A stretch of DNA of 9,807 bases from Chitinophagaceae bacterium (lineage in GTDB: Bacteria; Bacteroidota; Bacteroidia; Chitinophagales; Chitinophagaceae). The stretch lies in NCBI GenBank assembly GCA_025351145.1, contig JANXWM010000083.1:1-9807 (forward strand), in the 5' to 3' direction. Shown here in pieces: positions 1 to 6,538 of this stretch (position 1 is its first letter; each line of letters starts with the position of its first letter). The position numbers were made by a program, and so were the translations under genes. The notes under the pieces were generated by a model. The model saw only the letters and a list, made by a program, of their open reading frames with translations, was not told where the DNA came from and ran no database searches.

Positions 1-1238
1 CTATAAAAAATAATTACAAACAAGAGCTCATTAACAATGCAATTGAATTTGAAGAAGGCCATCATACAGAAAAAAAAATCCTTGCCGCAGATGAAGTAAT
101 GAAGAGCCCGGGCATTCCTGAAAAGAATGAAATGGTAAAAAAAATCAGGGCAAAAGGAATCCCTGTGATCAGTGAAATTGAACTCGCCTACAGGTTTAAA
201 GGCAACAGTAAAATTGTAGCCATCACTGGCAGCAATGGCAAGAGCACCTGCACATCATTGATCTATCATATATGCAAAACAGCAGGCCTTGATTGTGCTT
301 TGGTAGGCAATATTGGTTACTCGTTCGCCAAACAAATTGCAGAAGATCCAAAGCCTTTATATGTGGCAGAAATAAGTTCTTTCCAGTTAGATGATATAAA
401 AGATTTCAGGCCGGATATAGCTGTATTGCTGAACATAACAGAAGATCATTTAGACAGGTACGATTATAAGTTTGAAAATTACATCAACAGCAAGTTTAAA
501 ATTATTCAGAATCAACAGCCGGGAGATTACTTCATTTACAATGCGGATGATGAAGTAACCATGCAGCATTTAAAAAACATTTCTCTAAAAACTAACCCAA
601 TGCCATTTTCAATGAACCACGAAACCAACAACGGAGCCTGGATTACAGGTGACCTTATGACGATCAAAGTGCTGGAAGAAAGAATCACGATGAGTATTTA
701 CGATTTTGTATTAAAAGGCAAACACAACCAGTACAACACAATGGCAGCAGGTATTTCAGCAGTAGTGCTCGGCATACGAAAGGAGAAAATCCGCGAAGCG
801 GTTACAACTTTCAATAATCTTGAACACAGGATGGAGCATGTGGCAAACGTACGTGGTATTGAATTTATTAACGACAGCAAAGCCACTAACGTAAACAGCA
901 CCTGGTATGCATTAGAGAGTATGGAAAAACCAACGATACTTATACTCGGTGGGGTAGATAAAGGCAACGATTATACTATTCTTGAAGAGCTGGTAAAAGA
1001 AAAAGTGAAAGCAATTGTTTGCCTTGGTATTGATAACGAAAAAATACATGAAGCATTTAAAAATATTGTGCCGCAGATTATTGATACAACGAGTGCATCT
1101 GATGCCGTGCACCAGTCGTTCCAGCTTGCAGAAAAAGGCGATGCCGTTTTATTAAGTCCGGCCTGTTCAAGCTTCGATCTTTTTAAAAATTATGAAGACC
1201 GTGGCAGGCAGTTTAAAGATGCAGTAAAAGAATTATAA
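1..1238 (+). CDS. murD: MurD, UDP-N-acetylmuramoyl-L-alanine--D-glutamate ligase (5' truncated by window edge)
   Basis: Cytoplasmic Mur ligase that adds D-glutamate to UDP-MurNAc-L-Ala using ATP. The frame is open from base 3 to the stop at 1236-1238 (411 codons seen). The ATG at 99 is internal, because the in-frame residues before it (IEFEEGHHTEKKILAADEV) match the normal N-terminal domain; only a few dozen residues of that Rossmann domain are missing. Visible motifs are the P-loop ITGSNGKST (nt 222-248), ITEDHLDRY (nt 435-461), the HN-containing helix GKHNQYN, INDSKATNVNS, LGGVDKGNDY, and the C-terminal LSPACSSFDLFKNYEDRG (nt about 1155-1208), all in family order. It is the first visible gene of the dcw cluster and lies 42 bp before ftsW. 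The family assignment is very secure; the true start is outside the window. Confidence 0.97.
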   Translation, partial: IKNNYKQELINNAIEFEEGHHTEKKILAADEVMKSPGIPEKNEMVKKIRAKGIPVISEIELAYRFKGNSKIVAITGSNGKSTCTSLIYHICKTAGLDCALVGNIGYSFAKQIAEDPKPLYVAEISSFQLDDIKDFRPDIAVLLNITEDHLDRYDYKFENYINSKFKIIQNQQPGDYFIYNADDEVTMQHLKNISLKTNPMPFSMNHETNNGAWITGDLMTIKVLEERITMSIYDFVLKGKHNQYNTMAAGISAVVLGIRKEKIREAVTTFNNLEHRMEHVANVRGIEFINDSKATNVNSTWYALESMEKPTILILGGVDKGNDYTILEELVKEKVKAIVCLGIDNEKIHEAFKNIVPQIIDTTSASDAVHQSFQLAEKGDAVLLSPACSSFDLFKNYEDRGRQFKDAVKEL

Positions 1239-1241
1239 GAT

Positions 1242-1264
1242 GCCCCCATCTCCTAAAGGGGAGA
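1242..1264 (-). repeat. G/C-rich palindromic repeat, left arm upstream of ftsW
   Basis: This copy of the CCCCTTTAGGGG-type repeat is in reverse orientation, 3 bp after the murD stop. Positions 1242-1261 read GCCCCCATCTCCTAAAGGGG. The reverse complement matches positions 1319-1338 inside ftsW at 17 of 20 bases, one of the three differences being a G-U wobble in RNA. The two arms flank the ftsW start codon with a 57-nt loop. A short local hairpin (CTCC-TAAA-GGGG) is also possible. Confidence 0.75.
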
Positions 1265-1280
1265 AATACAAAAGAAAATA

Positions 1281-2567
1281 ATGAGTGAAGCAATAAAAAA
1301 TATTACAAACATGGAAAGCCCCTTTAGGGGTTTGGGGCGTGGTTTGGGGCATCGTACCCGCGGCGACCGCTATATATGGGGTATTGTGGTGCTGCTGGCA
1401 TTAACATCGTTACTGGTTGTATACAGTGCAACAGGTTCTCTTGCATATAAAATGTATAAGGGCAACAACGAAGTTTATTTATTCAGGCAGTTATCATTTA
1501 TTGTAATTGGTTTGCTCGTCATTTATTTCCTCCACCGTATTAATTATACGTTGTATTCAAGAGTGTCGTTGATTATTTATTTAATCTCAGTTCCATTATT
1601 GATATACACGCTTTTCTTTGGCGCAGAAATAAACGATGGCAGCCGCTGGATAAAGTTACCGGTCATCAACATGACCATTCAAACCAGCGACTTTGCAAGG
1701 CTTGCATTATTCATGTATCTGTCCCGCCAGCTCAGCCGCAAGCAGGAAGTAATAAAAGATTTTAAAAAAGGATTCATTCCGGTTATTGTTCCAGTATTGA
1801 TTACATGTGCATTAATTATGCCGGCCAATTTATCCAATGCTTTGCTTACCGGCGCTACATCAATGCTGTTATTGTTCATTGGCCGCGTAAGTGTAAAGCA
1901 TATTTTATTGGTTATAGCAATTGCATTAATTCCAATACTCATTATTATAAGTGTTGCAGTTACTACACATAAGACCAATAATGATGATACTGCAAAAACA
2001 ACGGGTGTAGCGCAAACCATGCAATCGTTTGGTCGATTTGGCACATGGGTAAGCCGTGTGCAATCTTTTATCTACGCTGAAGATACCGATGTGCCTTACC
2101 AGGTGCAGCAATCAAATATTGCCATTGCCAACGGAGGAATTCTTTTTGGCCTTGGCCCCGGAAACAGCAGGCAAAGAAACTTTTTACCACAGGCTTACAA
2201 CGATTTTATTTACGCAATCATCATTGAAGAATATGGTTTGCTCGGTGGTGCGTTTGTCATTTTTATTTATCTGATTTTCCTTTTCCGTTGCATCAGAATT
2301 TTCAGGCGCTGCCCTTATGCATTCGGTGCGTTCCTCGCACTGGGCCTCAGTTTCACGCTGGTGATACAGGCCGTTGCAAACATGGCTGTTAATGTAAACA
2401 TCGTGCCCGTAACAGGTGTAACGCTACCGTTGATCAGTATGGGTGGCAGTTCATTTTTATTCACCTGTGCAGCCATCGGCATCGTGTTAAGTGTAGCAAG
2501 AAACTTAGAACAAATGGAAAGAAGAGAACAGTTAAAAACAGAGAGTATCGAAGAAGCAGTTGAGTGA
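1281..2567 (+). CDS. ftsW: FtsW, septal peptidoglycan glycosyltransferase (SEDS family)
   Basis: Inner-membrane SEDS protein that polymerises lipid II into septal glycan, working with a class B PBP (FtsI, presumably encoded upstream). At 428 residues with about ten hydrophobic segments it fits the family. Family landmarks are NDGSRWIKLP (about 117-126), IQTSDFARLALF, MPANLSNALL (about 180-189), the extracellular loop LPQAYNDFIYA, where D308 aligns with the catalytic Asp of RodA/FtsW, and PVTGVTLPLISMGGSS near the C-terminus. The conserved core starts around GDRYIWG (residues 29-35). The preceding stretch contains SPFRGLGRGLG, encoded by a repeat and probably not ancestral. ATG 1281 is preceded by A-rich sequence with no Shine-Dalgarno; ATG 1311 (Met11) is an alternative start that would still include the repeat. 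Function is secure; the exact start is less so. Confidence 0.96.
   Translation: MSEAIKNITNMESPFRGLGRGLGHRTRGDRYIWGIVVLLALTSLLVVYSATGSLAYKMYKGNNEVYLFRQLSFIVIGLLVIYFLHRINYTLYSRVSLIIYLISVPLLIYTLFFGAEINDGSRWIKLPVINMTIQTSDFARLALFMYLSRQLSRKQEVIKDFKKGFIPVIVPVLITCALIMPANLSNALLTGATSMLLLFIGRVSVKHILLVIAIALIPILIIISVAVTTHKTNNDDTAKTTGVAQTMQSFGRFGTWVSRVQSFIYAEDTDVPYQVQQSNIAIANGGILFGLGPGNSRQRNFLPQAYNDFIYAIIIEEYGLLGGAFVIFIYLIFLFRCIRIFRRCPYAFGAFLALGLSFTLVIQAVANMAVNVNIVPVTGVTLPLISMGGSSFLFTCAAIGIVLSVARNLEQMERREQLKTESIEEAVE
1317..1350 (+). repeat. CCCCTTTAGGGG repeat inside the ftsW 5' coding region
   Basis: The palindromic core is at 1319-1330, followed by TTTGGGGC (1331-1338) and a second GTTTGGGGC-like unit (1342-1350). 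It is read in frame as SPFRGLGRGLG (residues 13-23 of FtsW). It is the partner arm of the inverted copy at 1242-1264. The core begins 38 nt after the A of the ATG, and its TTTA centre lies at offset 42, the same as in murG. Confidence 0.8.
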
Positions 2568-2574
2568 TTTTTTT

Positions 2575-2658
2575 ATGAACCCAGCAGATGAATATGAATG
2601 AAGCATCTGTTGCGTCGCACTCTTGTACTAAATAACATTATTGAGCATGAGCGAAGAT
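2575..2658 (+). repeat. Dispersed repeat family B (TTGCGTCGCAC core), single copy between ftsW and murG
   Basis: The best-conserved part, 2599-2639 (TGAAGCATCTGTTGCGTCGC onward), matches 6311-6352 in the ftsQ-ftsA gap almost base for base: TGAAGC[A/G]TC, TTGCGTCGCAC, CTTGTAC, then TAACATT. Weaker similarity continues on both sides: ATGAACC at 2575 against 6288, and AGCGAAGAT at 2650-2658 against 6371-6379, with about 10 nt inserted in the second copy. If real, the right end of the repeat covers the murG start codon. It fills nearly the whole 79-bp intergenic gap. No inverted partner is seen nearby. Confidence 0.7.
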
Positions 2659-3798
2659 CAAAATATAAACGAAGTCTCTGGTTCCCCCTTTAGGGGGCGA
2701 AGGGGGTTTCGTATTATCATAGCAGGAGGTGGAACAGGCGGGCATATTTTTCCGGCCATTGCAATTGCAAATGCAATAAAGCTGCAACAGCCTGATGCCG
2801 GGATTTTATTCATCGGTGCAAAGGGGAAAATGGAAATGGAGAAAGTACCGCAGGCAGGTTATCCAATTAAAGGCCTCGACATTGCCGGTTTCGATAGAAG
2901 TTCTTTATTAAAAAATATTACGCTGCCATTCAAACTCATCAAAAGTTTTTCACAGGTAAGAAAAATCATTGATGAATTTAAACCTGACGCGGCAGTAGGT
3001 GTTGGTGGCTATTCCAGTTTTCCTGTGTTGAAGTATGCGCAAAGCAAAGGCATTAAAACTTTCATACACGAAAGCAATTCTTTCGCAGGCAAAAGCAATA
3101 TGTTGCTGGGGAAAAAAGCAACTAAAATTTTTGTTGCCGGCGAAGGGATGGAGAAATTTTTTCCCGCAGAAAAAATAATGATCACTGGCAATCCTGTTAG
3201 AAAGTCAATTGCGCAGTCAACCATTTCAAGAACAGAAGCCTTATATTTTTTTGGACTTTCCGAAGATAAAAAAACAATACTCGCAGTAGGTGGCAGCCTT
3301 GGCGCAAAGAGCATCAACGAAGTAATGGCAAAGCATGTACATGAGCTGGAATCATTAAATATTCAGTTGATCTGGCAAACAGGCAAGGCAACTGCCGCAG
3401 CTTATGTAGAAAGGGGAAAGGCATATAAAAATGTTTGGGTTAGTGATTTTATACAGGATATGGATAAAGCCTATGCAGCAGCAGATGTAGTAGTATCAAG
3501 GGCCGGCGCAATGTCGGTAGCTGAATTATGCGTAGCTCAAAAACCAACGGTATTTGTGCCTTATCCTTTGGCAGCCGAAGATCACCAAACAGTCAATGCA
3601 AAATATTTGGTTGACAAGGATGCTGCATTAATGGTAAAAGACAGCGAAACACAGGCCAAATTATTTGCCGCCATTACAAGGCTTGCAACCGATGAAACAT
3701 TGCAGGAAAAGTTTAAAACAAATATTGCAAAGTATAGTGTAACAAATGCAGATGAAATTGTGGCCAGGGAAATTTTAGAAACCCTGCCCCAACCCTAA
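2647..3798 (+). CDS. murG: MurG, undecaprenyl-PP-MurNAc-pentapeptide GlcNAc transferase
   Basis: Membrane-associated GT-B glycosyltransferase that transfers GlcNAc from UDP-GlcNAc to lipid I, giving lipid II. At 383 residues, motifs in order are GGGTGGHIFPA (residues 27-37, glycine-rich loop), GVGGYSSFP, FIHESNSFAGKSN, ITGNPVRKS, the second glycine loop AVGGSLGAKSINE, VSDFIQDM, SRAGAMSVAE and VPYPLAAEDHQTVNAKYL (donor-binding region). The glycine loop is normally about 10-15 residues from the N-terminus; here the extra MSEDQNINEVSGSPFRGRRG precedes it and includes a DNA repeat. I chose ATG 2647 over the in-frame TTG at 2641. The C-terminal residues LPQP and the stop codon are supplied by another repeat copy at 3786-3806. 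Function is secure. Confidence 0.96.
   Translation: MSEDQNINEVSGSPFRGRRGFRIIIAGGGTGGHIFPAIAIANAIKLQQPDAGILFIGAKGKMEMEKVPQAGYPIKGLDIAGFDRSSLLKNITLPFKLIKSFSQVRKIIDEFKPDAAVGVGGYSSFPVLKYAQSKGIKTFIHESNSFAGKSNMLLGKKATKIFVAGEGMEKFFPAEKIMITGNPVRKSIAQSTISRTEALYFFGLSEDKKTILAVGGSLGAKSINEVMAKHVHELESLNIQLIWQTGKATAAAYVERGKAYKNVWVSDFIQDMDKAYAAADVVVSRAGAMSVAELCVAQKPTVFVPYPLAAEDHQTVNAKYLVDKDAALMVKDSETQAKLFAAITRLATDETLQEKFKTNIAKYSVTNADEIVAREILETLPQP
2683..2706 (+). repeat. CCCCCTTTAGGGGG repeat inside the murG 5' coding region
   Basis: The core CCCCCTTTAGGGGG is at 2684-2697, followed by CGAAGGGGG (2698-2706). It is translated as SPFRGRRG, with Ser at residue 13 of MurG when counted from ATG 2647. Its TTTA centre lies at offset 42 from the ATG, exactly as in ftsW. 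Unlike the ftsW and murC copies it has no inverted partner upstream; a family B repeat occupies that position. Confidence 0.8.
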
Positions 3799-3806
3799 AG
3801 GGAGCA
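3786..3806 (-). repeat. G/C-rich palindromic repeat, left arm overlapping the murG stop
   Basis: Positions 3787-3805 read CCCCAACCCTAAAGGGAGC. The reverse complement, GCTCCCTTTAGGGTTGGGG, matches 3862-3882 inside murC except for one extra C and the short TT/AAT segment. The arm includes the last codons and the TAA stop of murG (3796-3798). With its partner it brackets the murC start codon. Confidence 0.75.
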
Positions 3807-3827
3807 GACAGAAAACGACAAATTTAA

Positions 3828-5225
3828 ATGAACGGTAATAAAAATATAAACGACTTTATAAGCTCCCCTTTAGGGAATGGGGACATCTATTTCATTGGTA
3901 TCGGTGGCATTGGTATGAGTGCGCTTGCCCGTTATTTTCATTCATTAGGTAAAAGGGTTAGTGGTTACGACAGAACATCGACACCGTTAACTAAAGAACT
4001 GGAGCAATCAGGTATTAATATTCATTACGAAGATAATATTGAACTGGCGCCAAAAGATGCAGATGTAGTGGTTTACACACCGGCAATACCTCCATCCCAT
4101 ACAGAGTTAAACTATTATCGTGATCATAATTATAAAGTAGTAAAACGCAGCGATATTTTGCAATGGATAACTGAAAGTTCTTTTAATATCTGTATCGGTG
4201 GCACGCATGGCAAAACAACTATCACTGCAATGACGGCGCATTTACTGCGTGATACCGGTTACGGCTGTAATGCTTTCCTTGGGGGCATTTCAGCAAACTA
4301 TAATACCAACTTCTGGAGCAGCGAAAGAAATGTTGTAGTGGTAGAAGCTGATGAATATGACCGTTCATTCTTAAAATTGGTTCCTGATGTTGCAGTTATT
4401 ACAGCAATGGACCCTGATCATCTCGACATCTACGGAACTCCAAAAGAAGTAGAGAATGCTTTTGTCCAATTCTCAAACAGGGTAAAACCCGGTGGTTGTT
4501 TAATAAGCAAATATGGACTAAGCCGGGCTGGGGACTTGCATGCAACCCATCATTACACCTACAGCTTTGATAATAAAAACGCAGATGTATTTGCAGCAGA
4601 TATAAAAGTTGAAAATGGTGCATACCGTTATAATGTAATTCACAAAGAATGGTTATTGAACGATGTTGTATTAAATATGGGCGGCCTGCATAATATCGAG
4701 AACAGTATTGCAGCAATTACCGTTGCAAAATATTTAGGTATTGATGATAATAAAATAAAAACAGCAGTTGCAAACTTTAAAGGAGTAAGGCGCAGGTTTG
4801 AGTATGTGTTGCGAAATGAAAATCATGTAATGATTGATGACTATGCGCATCATCCCGAAGAATTAAAAGCATTGATCAGCGGCATTCGAAGTTTATATGC
4901 AAATGAAAAATGCACGGTCATTTTTCAGCCGCATTTGTTCAGCAGAACAAAAGACTTGTCAGTAGAATTTGCGCATAGTCTCGATATGGCTGATGAAGTA
5001 ATTCTGCTGCCTATTTACCCGGCACGCGAATTACCAATGGAAGGAGTTTCAAGTGAACTGATTTTACATCAAATGCAGTTGACAAACAAGCAGGTTCTTA
5101 GCAAAGAAGATATGATGAACTGGGTTAAAGAACATCAGCCAAAACTATTGGTGATGTGCGGTGCGGGTGATATTGATACATTATTGCAACCCGTTAAAGA
5201 AATACTTGAAAGCAATGATGCATAA
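3828..5225 (+). CDS. murC: MurC, UDP-N-acetylmuramate--L-alanine ligase
   Basis: Cytoplasmic Mur ligase that adds L-Ala to UDP-MurNAc, the first step in building the stem peptide. The 465-residue length is normal. Motifs in order are the Rossmann glycine motif YFIGIGGIGMSALARYF (from about residue 20), the P-loop GGTHGKTT (124-131), EADEYDRSFL, DPDHLDIYG, GLHNIENSIAA, GVRRRFEY, DDYAHHPEE, FQPHLFSRTKDL, LPIYPARE and MCGAGDID near the end. The N-terminal MNGNKNINDFISSPLGNG before the glycine motif is partly encoded by a repeat. ATG 3828 is the only in-frame ATG before the core, so the start is well supported; no Shine-Dalgarno is seen. It ends 2 bp before ftsQ, which suggests translational coupling. 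Confidence 0.97.
   Translation: MNGNKNINDFISSPLGNGDIYFIGIGGIGMSALARYFHSLGKRVSGYDRTSTPLTKELEQSGINIHYEDNIELAPKDADVVVYTPAIPPSHTELNYYRDHNYKVVKRSDILQWITESSFNICIGGTHGKTTITAMTAHLLRDTGYGCNAFLGGISANYNTNFWSSERNVVVVEADEYDRSFLKLVPDVAVITAMDPDHLDIYGTPKEVENAFVQFSNRVKPGGCLISKYGLSRAGDLHATHHYTYSFDNKNADVFAADIKVENGAYRYNVIHKEWLLNDVVLNMGGLHNIENSIAAITVAKYLGIDDNKIKTAVANFKGVRRRFEYVLRNENHVMIDDYAHHPEELKALISGIRSLYANEKCTVIFQPHLFSRTKDLSVEFAHSLDMADEVILLPIYPARELPMEGVSSELILHQMQLTNKQVLSKEDMMNWVKEHQPKLLVMCGAGDIDTLLQPVKEILESNDA
3862..3882 (+). repeat. CCCCTTTAGGG repeat inside the murC 5' coding region
   Basis: The core CCCCTTTAGGG is at 3865-3875, followed by AATGGGG. It is read as SSPLGNG (Ser13-Pro14 of MurC). The TTTA is read in a different frame from ftsW and murG (SPLG rather than SPFRG), but the core is still 41 nt from the ATG. 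It is the partner arm of the inverted copy at 3786-3806. Confidence 0.75.
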
Positions 5226-5227
5226 CC

Positions 5228-6253
5228 ATGTGGAAGAAAATTATAATCATATCGCTCTGGAGTTTACTGGCCGTTGCAACCTGCACACTGCTGATAGCAG
5301 CAATGCAAAAAAAGGAAGAGAAGAAATGCACTGATATAGAAGTTGAGATTAACGGTGCACATGATCATGTTTTTGTAGACAAGAAAGATGTAATGCTGGT
5401 TATGCAAAACAATGGTGCGGCAAAAGGAAAAGCAACAGCAGCCATTGACCTGCAAAAAATAGAAACCACATTATCGAAAAATGCGTGGGTTAAAAAAGCA
5501 GATTTGTTCTTTGATAATAAACAGGTATTGCATGTAAACATTGAAGAGCGTGAACCACTCGCAAGGCTGTTCACTTTAAGCGGTAATTCTTATTACATCG
5601 ACAGCAGTTGTAAAAGGTTGCCTTTAAGCGATGAACTTTCTGCACGTGTGCCCATGTTCACTTCTTTTCCGAGCGATAAAAAAGTGTTGAGCCACCCTGA
5701 TAGTTTGCTGCTGCAGGATGTAAAAAAAATTGCACAGTATATTCAGCAGGATAGTTTTTTGCTTGCACAAACTGCACAGGTCGATATTACGCCGCAGCAC
5801 ACGTTCGAAATAATTCCTGTGCTTGGCAACCAGTTGATACGTATTGGCGATGCAGAAAATCTTGATGAAAAATTTGCAAAGCTTTTAGCCTTTTATAAAC
5901 AGGTGTGGGGCAAAACGGGTTTCGAAAAATATGAGGTAATTGATGTGCAGTATAAAGACCAGGTGGTGGCTACAAAAAGAGGTGCAGCAAAACCTGGAAT
6001 GGACACAGCCAAAGCAATGCAGCAGCTTGGAAATATTCAGCAGCAAATAAAATCGGTGATGAATGATACAAGTTTTGCAGTACCAATATTAAAACCTGCA
6101 ATGGTTGTAAAAGAGGATACAGTTAAACATATTGCTGCAAAAACAAACAACATAAAAAATGCAGCAAAGAAACCTGCTGTAATAAAGAAAACCAGCAAGC
6201 AGGTTGCAAATAAAAAGCAACCGAAAGCAGTGATGAAGAAGACGGGAAATTAA
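5228..6253 (+). CDS. ftsQ: FtsQ/DivIB-type cell division protein with Lys-rich C-terminal tail
   Basis: Bitopic divisome scaffold that in other bacteria binds FtsB/FtsL in the periplasm. Residues about 4-26 form one membrane segment after a short MWKK cytoplasmic end. A POTRA-like region follows (about 37-107: IEVEINGAHDHVFVDKKDV, then LSKNAWVKKADLFF and LHVNIEEREPLARLF), then the FtsQ beta domain (YYIDSSCKRLPLSDE to about YEVIDVQYKDQVVATK, ending near residue 250). Residues 252-341 are an extra tail; the last 47 residues contain 14 lysines and only two acidic residues. The position between murC and ftsA is where ftsQ is expected, and the divergent sequence is typical of this family. It starts 2 bp after murC. 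The call rests on topology, domain pattern and gene order together. Confidence 0.9.
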   Translation: MWKKIIIISLWSLLAVATCTLLIAAMQKKEEKKCTDIEVEINGAHDHVFVDKKDVMLVMQNNGAAKGKATAAIDLQKIETTLSKNAWVKKADLFFDNKQVLHVNIEEREPLARLFTLSGNSYYIDSSCKRLPLSDELSARVPMFTSFPSDKKVLSHPDSLLLQDVKKIAQYIQQDSFLLAQTAQVDITPQHTFEIIPVLGNQLIRIGDAENLDEKFAKLLAFYKQVWGKTGFEKYEVIDVQYKDQVVATKRGAAKPGMDTAKAMQQLGNIQQQIKSVMNDTSFAVPILKPAMVVKEDTVKHIAAKTNNIKNAAKKPAVIKKTSKQVANKKQPKAVMKKTGN

Positions 6254-6310
6254 CAATTAAGAATTAAGAAAAATAAAAATAAAAATGATGAACCAGGCAA
6301 TAGAATAAAA
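6254..6310. other. A/T-rich low-complexity spacer after ftsQ
   Basis: A tandem AATTAAG AATTAAG (6255-6268) is followed by AAATAAAAATAAAAAT runs. No gene is seen here; the ATGs at 6285 and 6288 open reading frames of only a few codons. From about 6288 there is weak similarity to the left side of the ftsW-murG repeat. Confidence 0.5.
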
Positions 6311-6442
6311 TGAAGCGTCCCTTGCGTCGCACACTTGTACGTTTATAACATTCTTGGGCTTACAACAGCCAGCGAAGATTAAACAGGTTTACCGGCTGTT
6401 GAAAGTTCAGATCAGTTTCTTAAGTACAAGTGTGCGACGCAA
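6311..6442. repeat. Family B repeat as a 132-bp inverted-repeat element between ftsQ and ftsA
   Basis: The outer arms TTGCGTCGCACACTTGTAC (6322-6340) and GTACAAGTGTGCGACGCAA (6424-6442) are perfect 19-nt reverse complements separated by 83 nt. Inside is a second perfect inverted pair, CAACAGCC (6363-6370) and GGCTGTTG (6394-6401). The left part, from TGAAGCGTC at 6311, is the same sequence as the single copy before murG. No open reading frame of useful size is present. The nested symmetry resembles a small non-coding repeat element or an RNA structure; it lacks a T-run and is not a typical intrinsic terminator. Confidence 0.75.
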
Positions 6443-6538
6443 CAAAAGCTGAAAAACGATTTAATGCCGGGCTCAAAAAAATATAAAAAATAACAACACA
6501 AATTTTTATAAACAACAAAACAACTAAAACACATATCT
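6443..6538. other. A/T-rich leader upstream of ftsA
   Basis: This non-coding stretch becomes very A-rich just before ftsA (AAACAACAAAACAACTAAAA and on), as is common before Bacteroidota start codons. I could not find a convincing Bacteroidota promoter pair (TTTG and TAnnTTTG), although the 285-bp gap would be a natural place for a promoter driving ftsA-ftsZ. Confidence 0.4.

Noticed and set aside
99..1238. ATG at 99 as the murD start
   Set aside because: The frame is open back to the window edge and the residues before 99 match the MurD N-terminal domain, so 99 is an internal Met.
1818..1850. Loss of an Asp in the FtsW MPANLSNALL segment (QPDxGT in many SEDS proteins)
   Set aside because: The catalytic Asp of the family aligns with D308 in the NDFIYA loop, which is present; to my recollection Asn at the other site is usual in Bacteroidota FtsW.
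2641..2646. TTG at 2641 as the murG start
   Set aside because: An ATG lies two codons downstream, there is no ribosome binding site favouring TTG, and the ATG gives the same spacing to the repeat as in ftsW and murC.
2598..2693. Small ORF of 31 codons overlapping the murG start (begins MKHLLRRTLV)
   Set aside because: A similar start (MKRPLRRTLV) appears in the repeat copy at 6310, but that frame stops after 12 codons. The resemblance is explained by the shared DNA repeat, not by a conserved protein.
6322..6442. Intrinsic terminator after ftsQ
   Set aside because: The arms are separated by 83 nt and no T-run follows the second arm, so it does not look like a rho-independent terminator.
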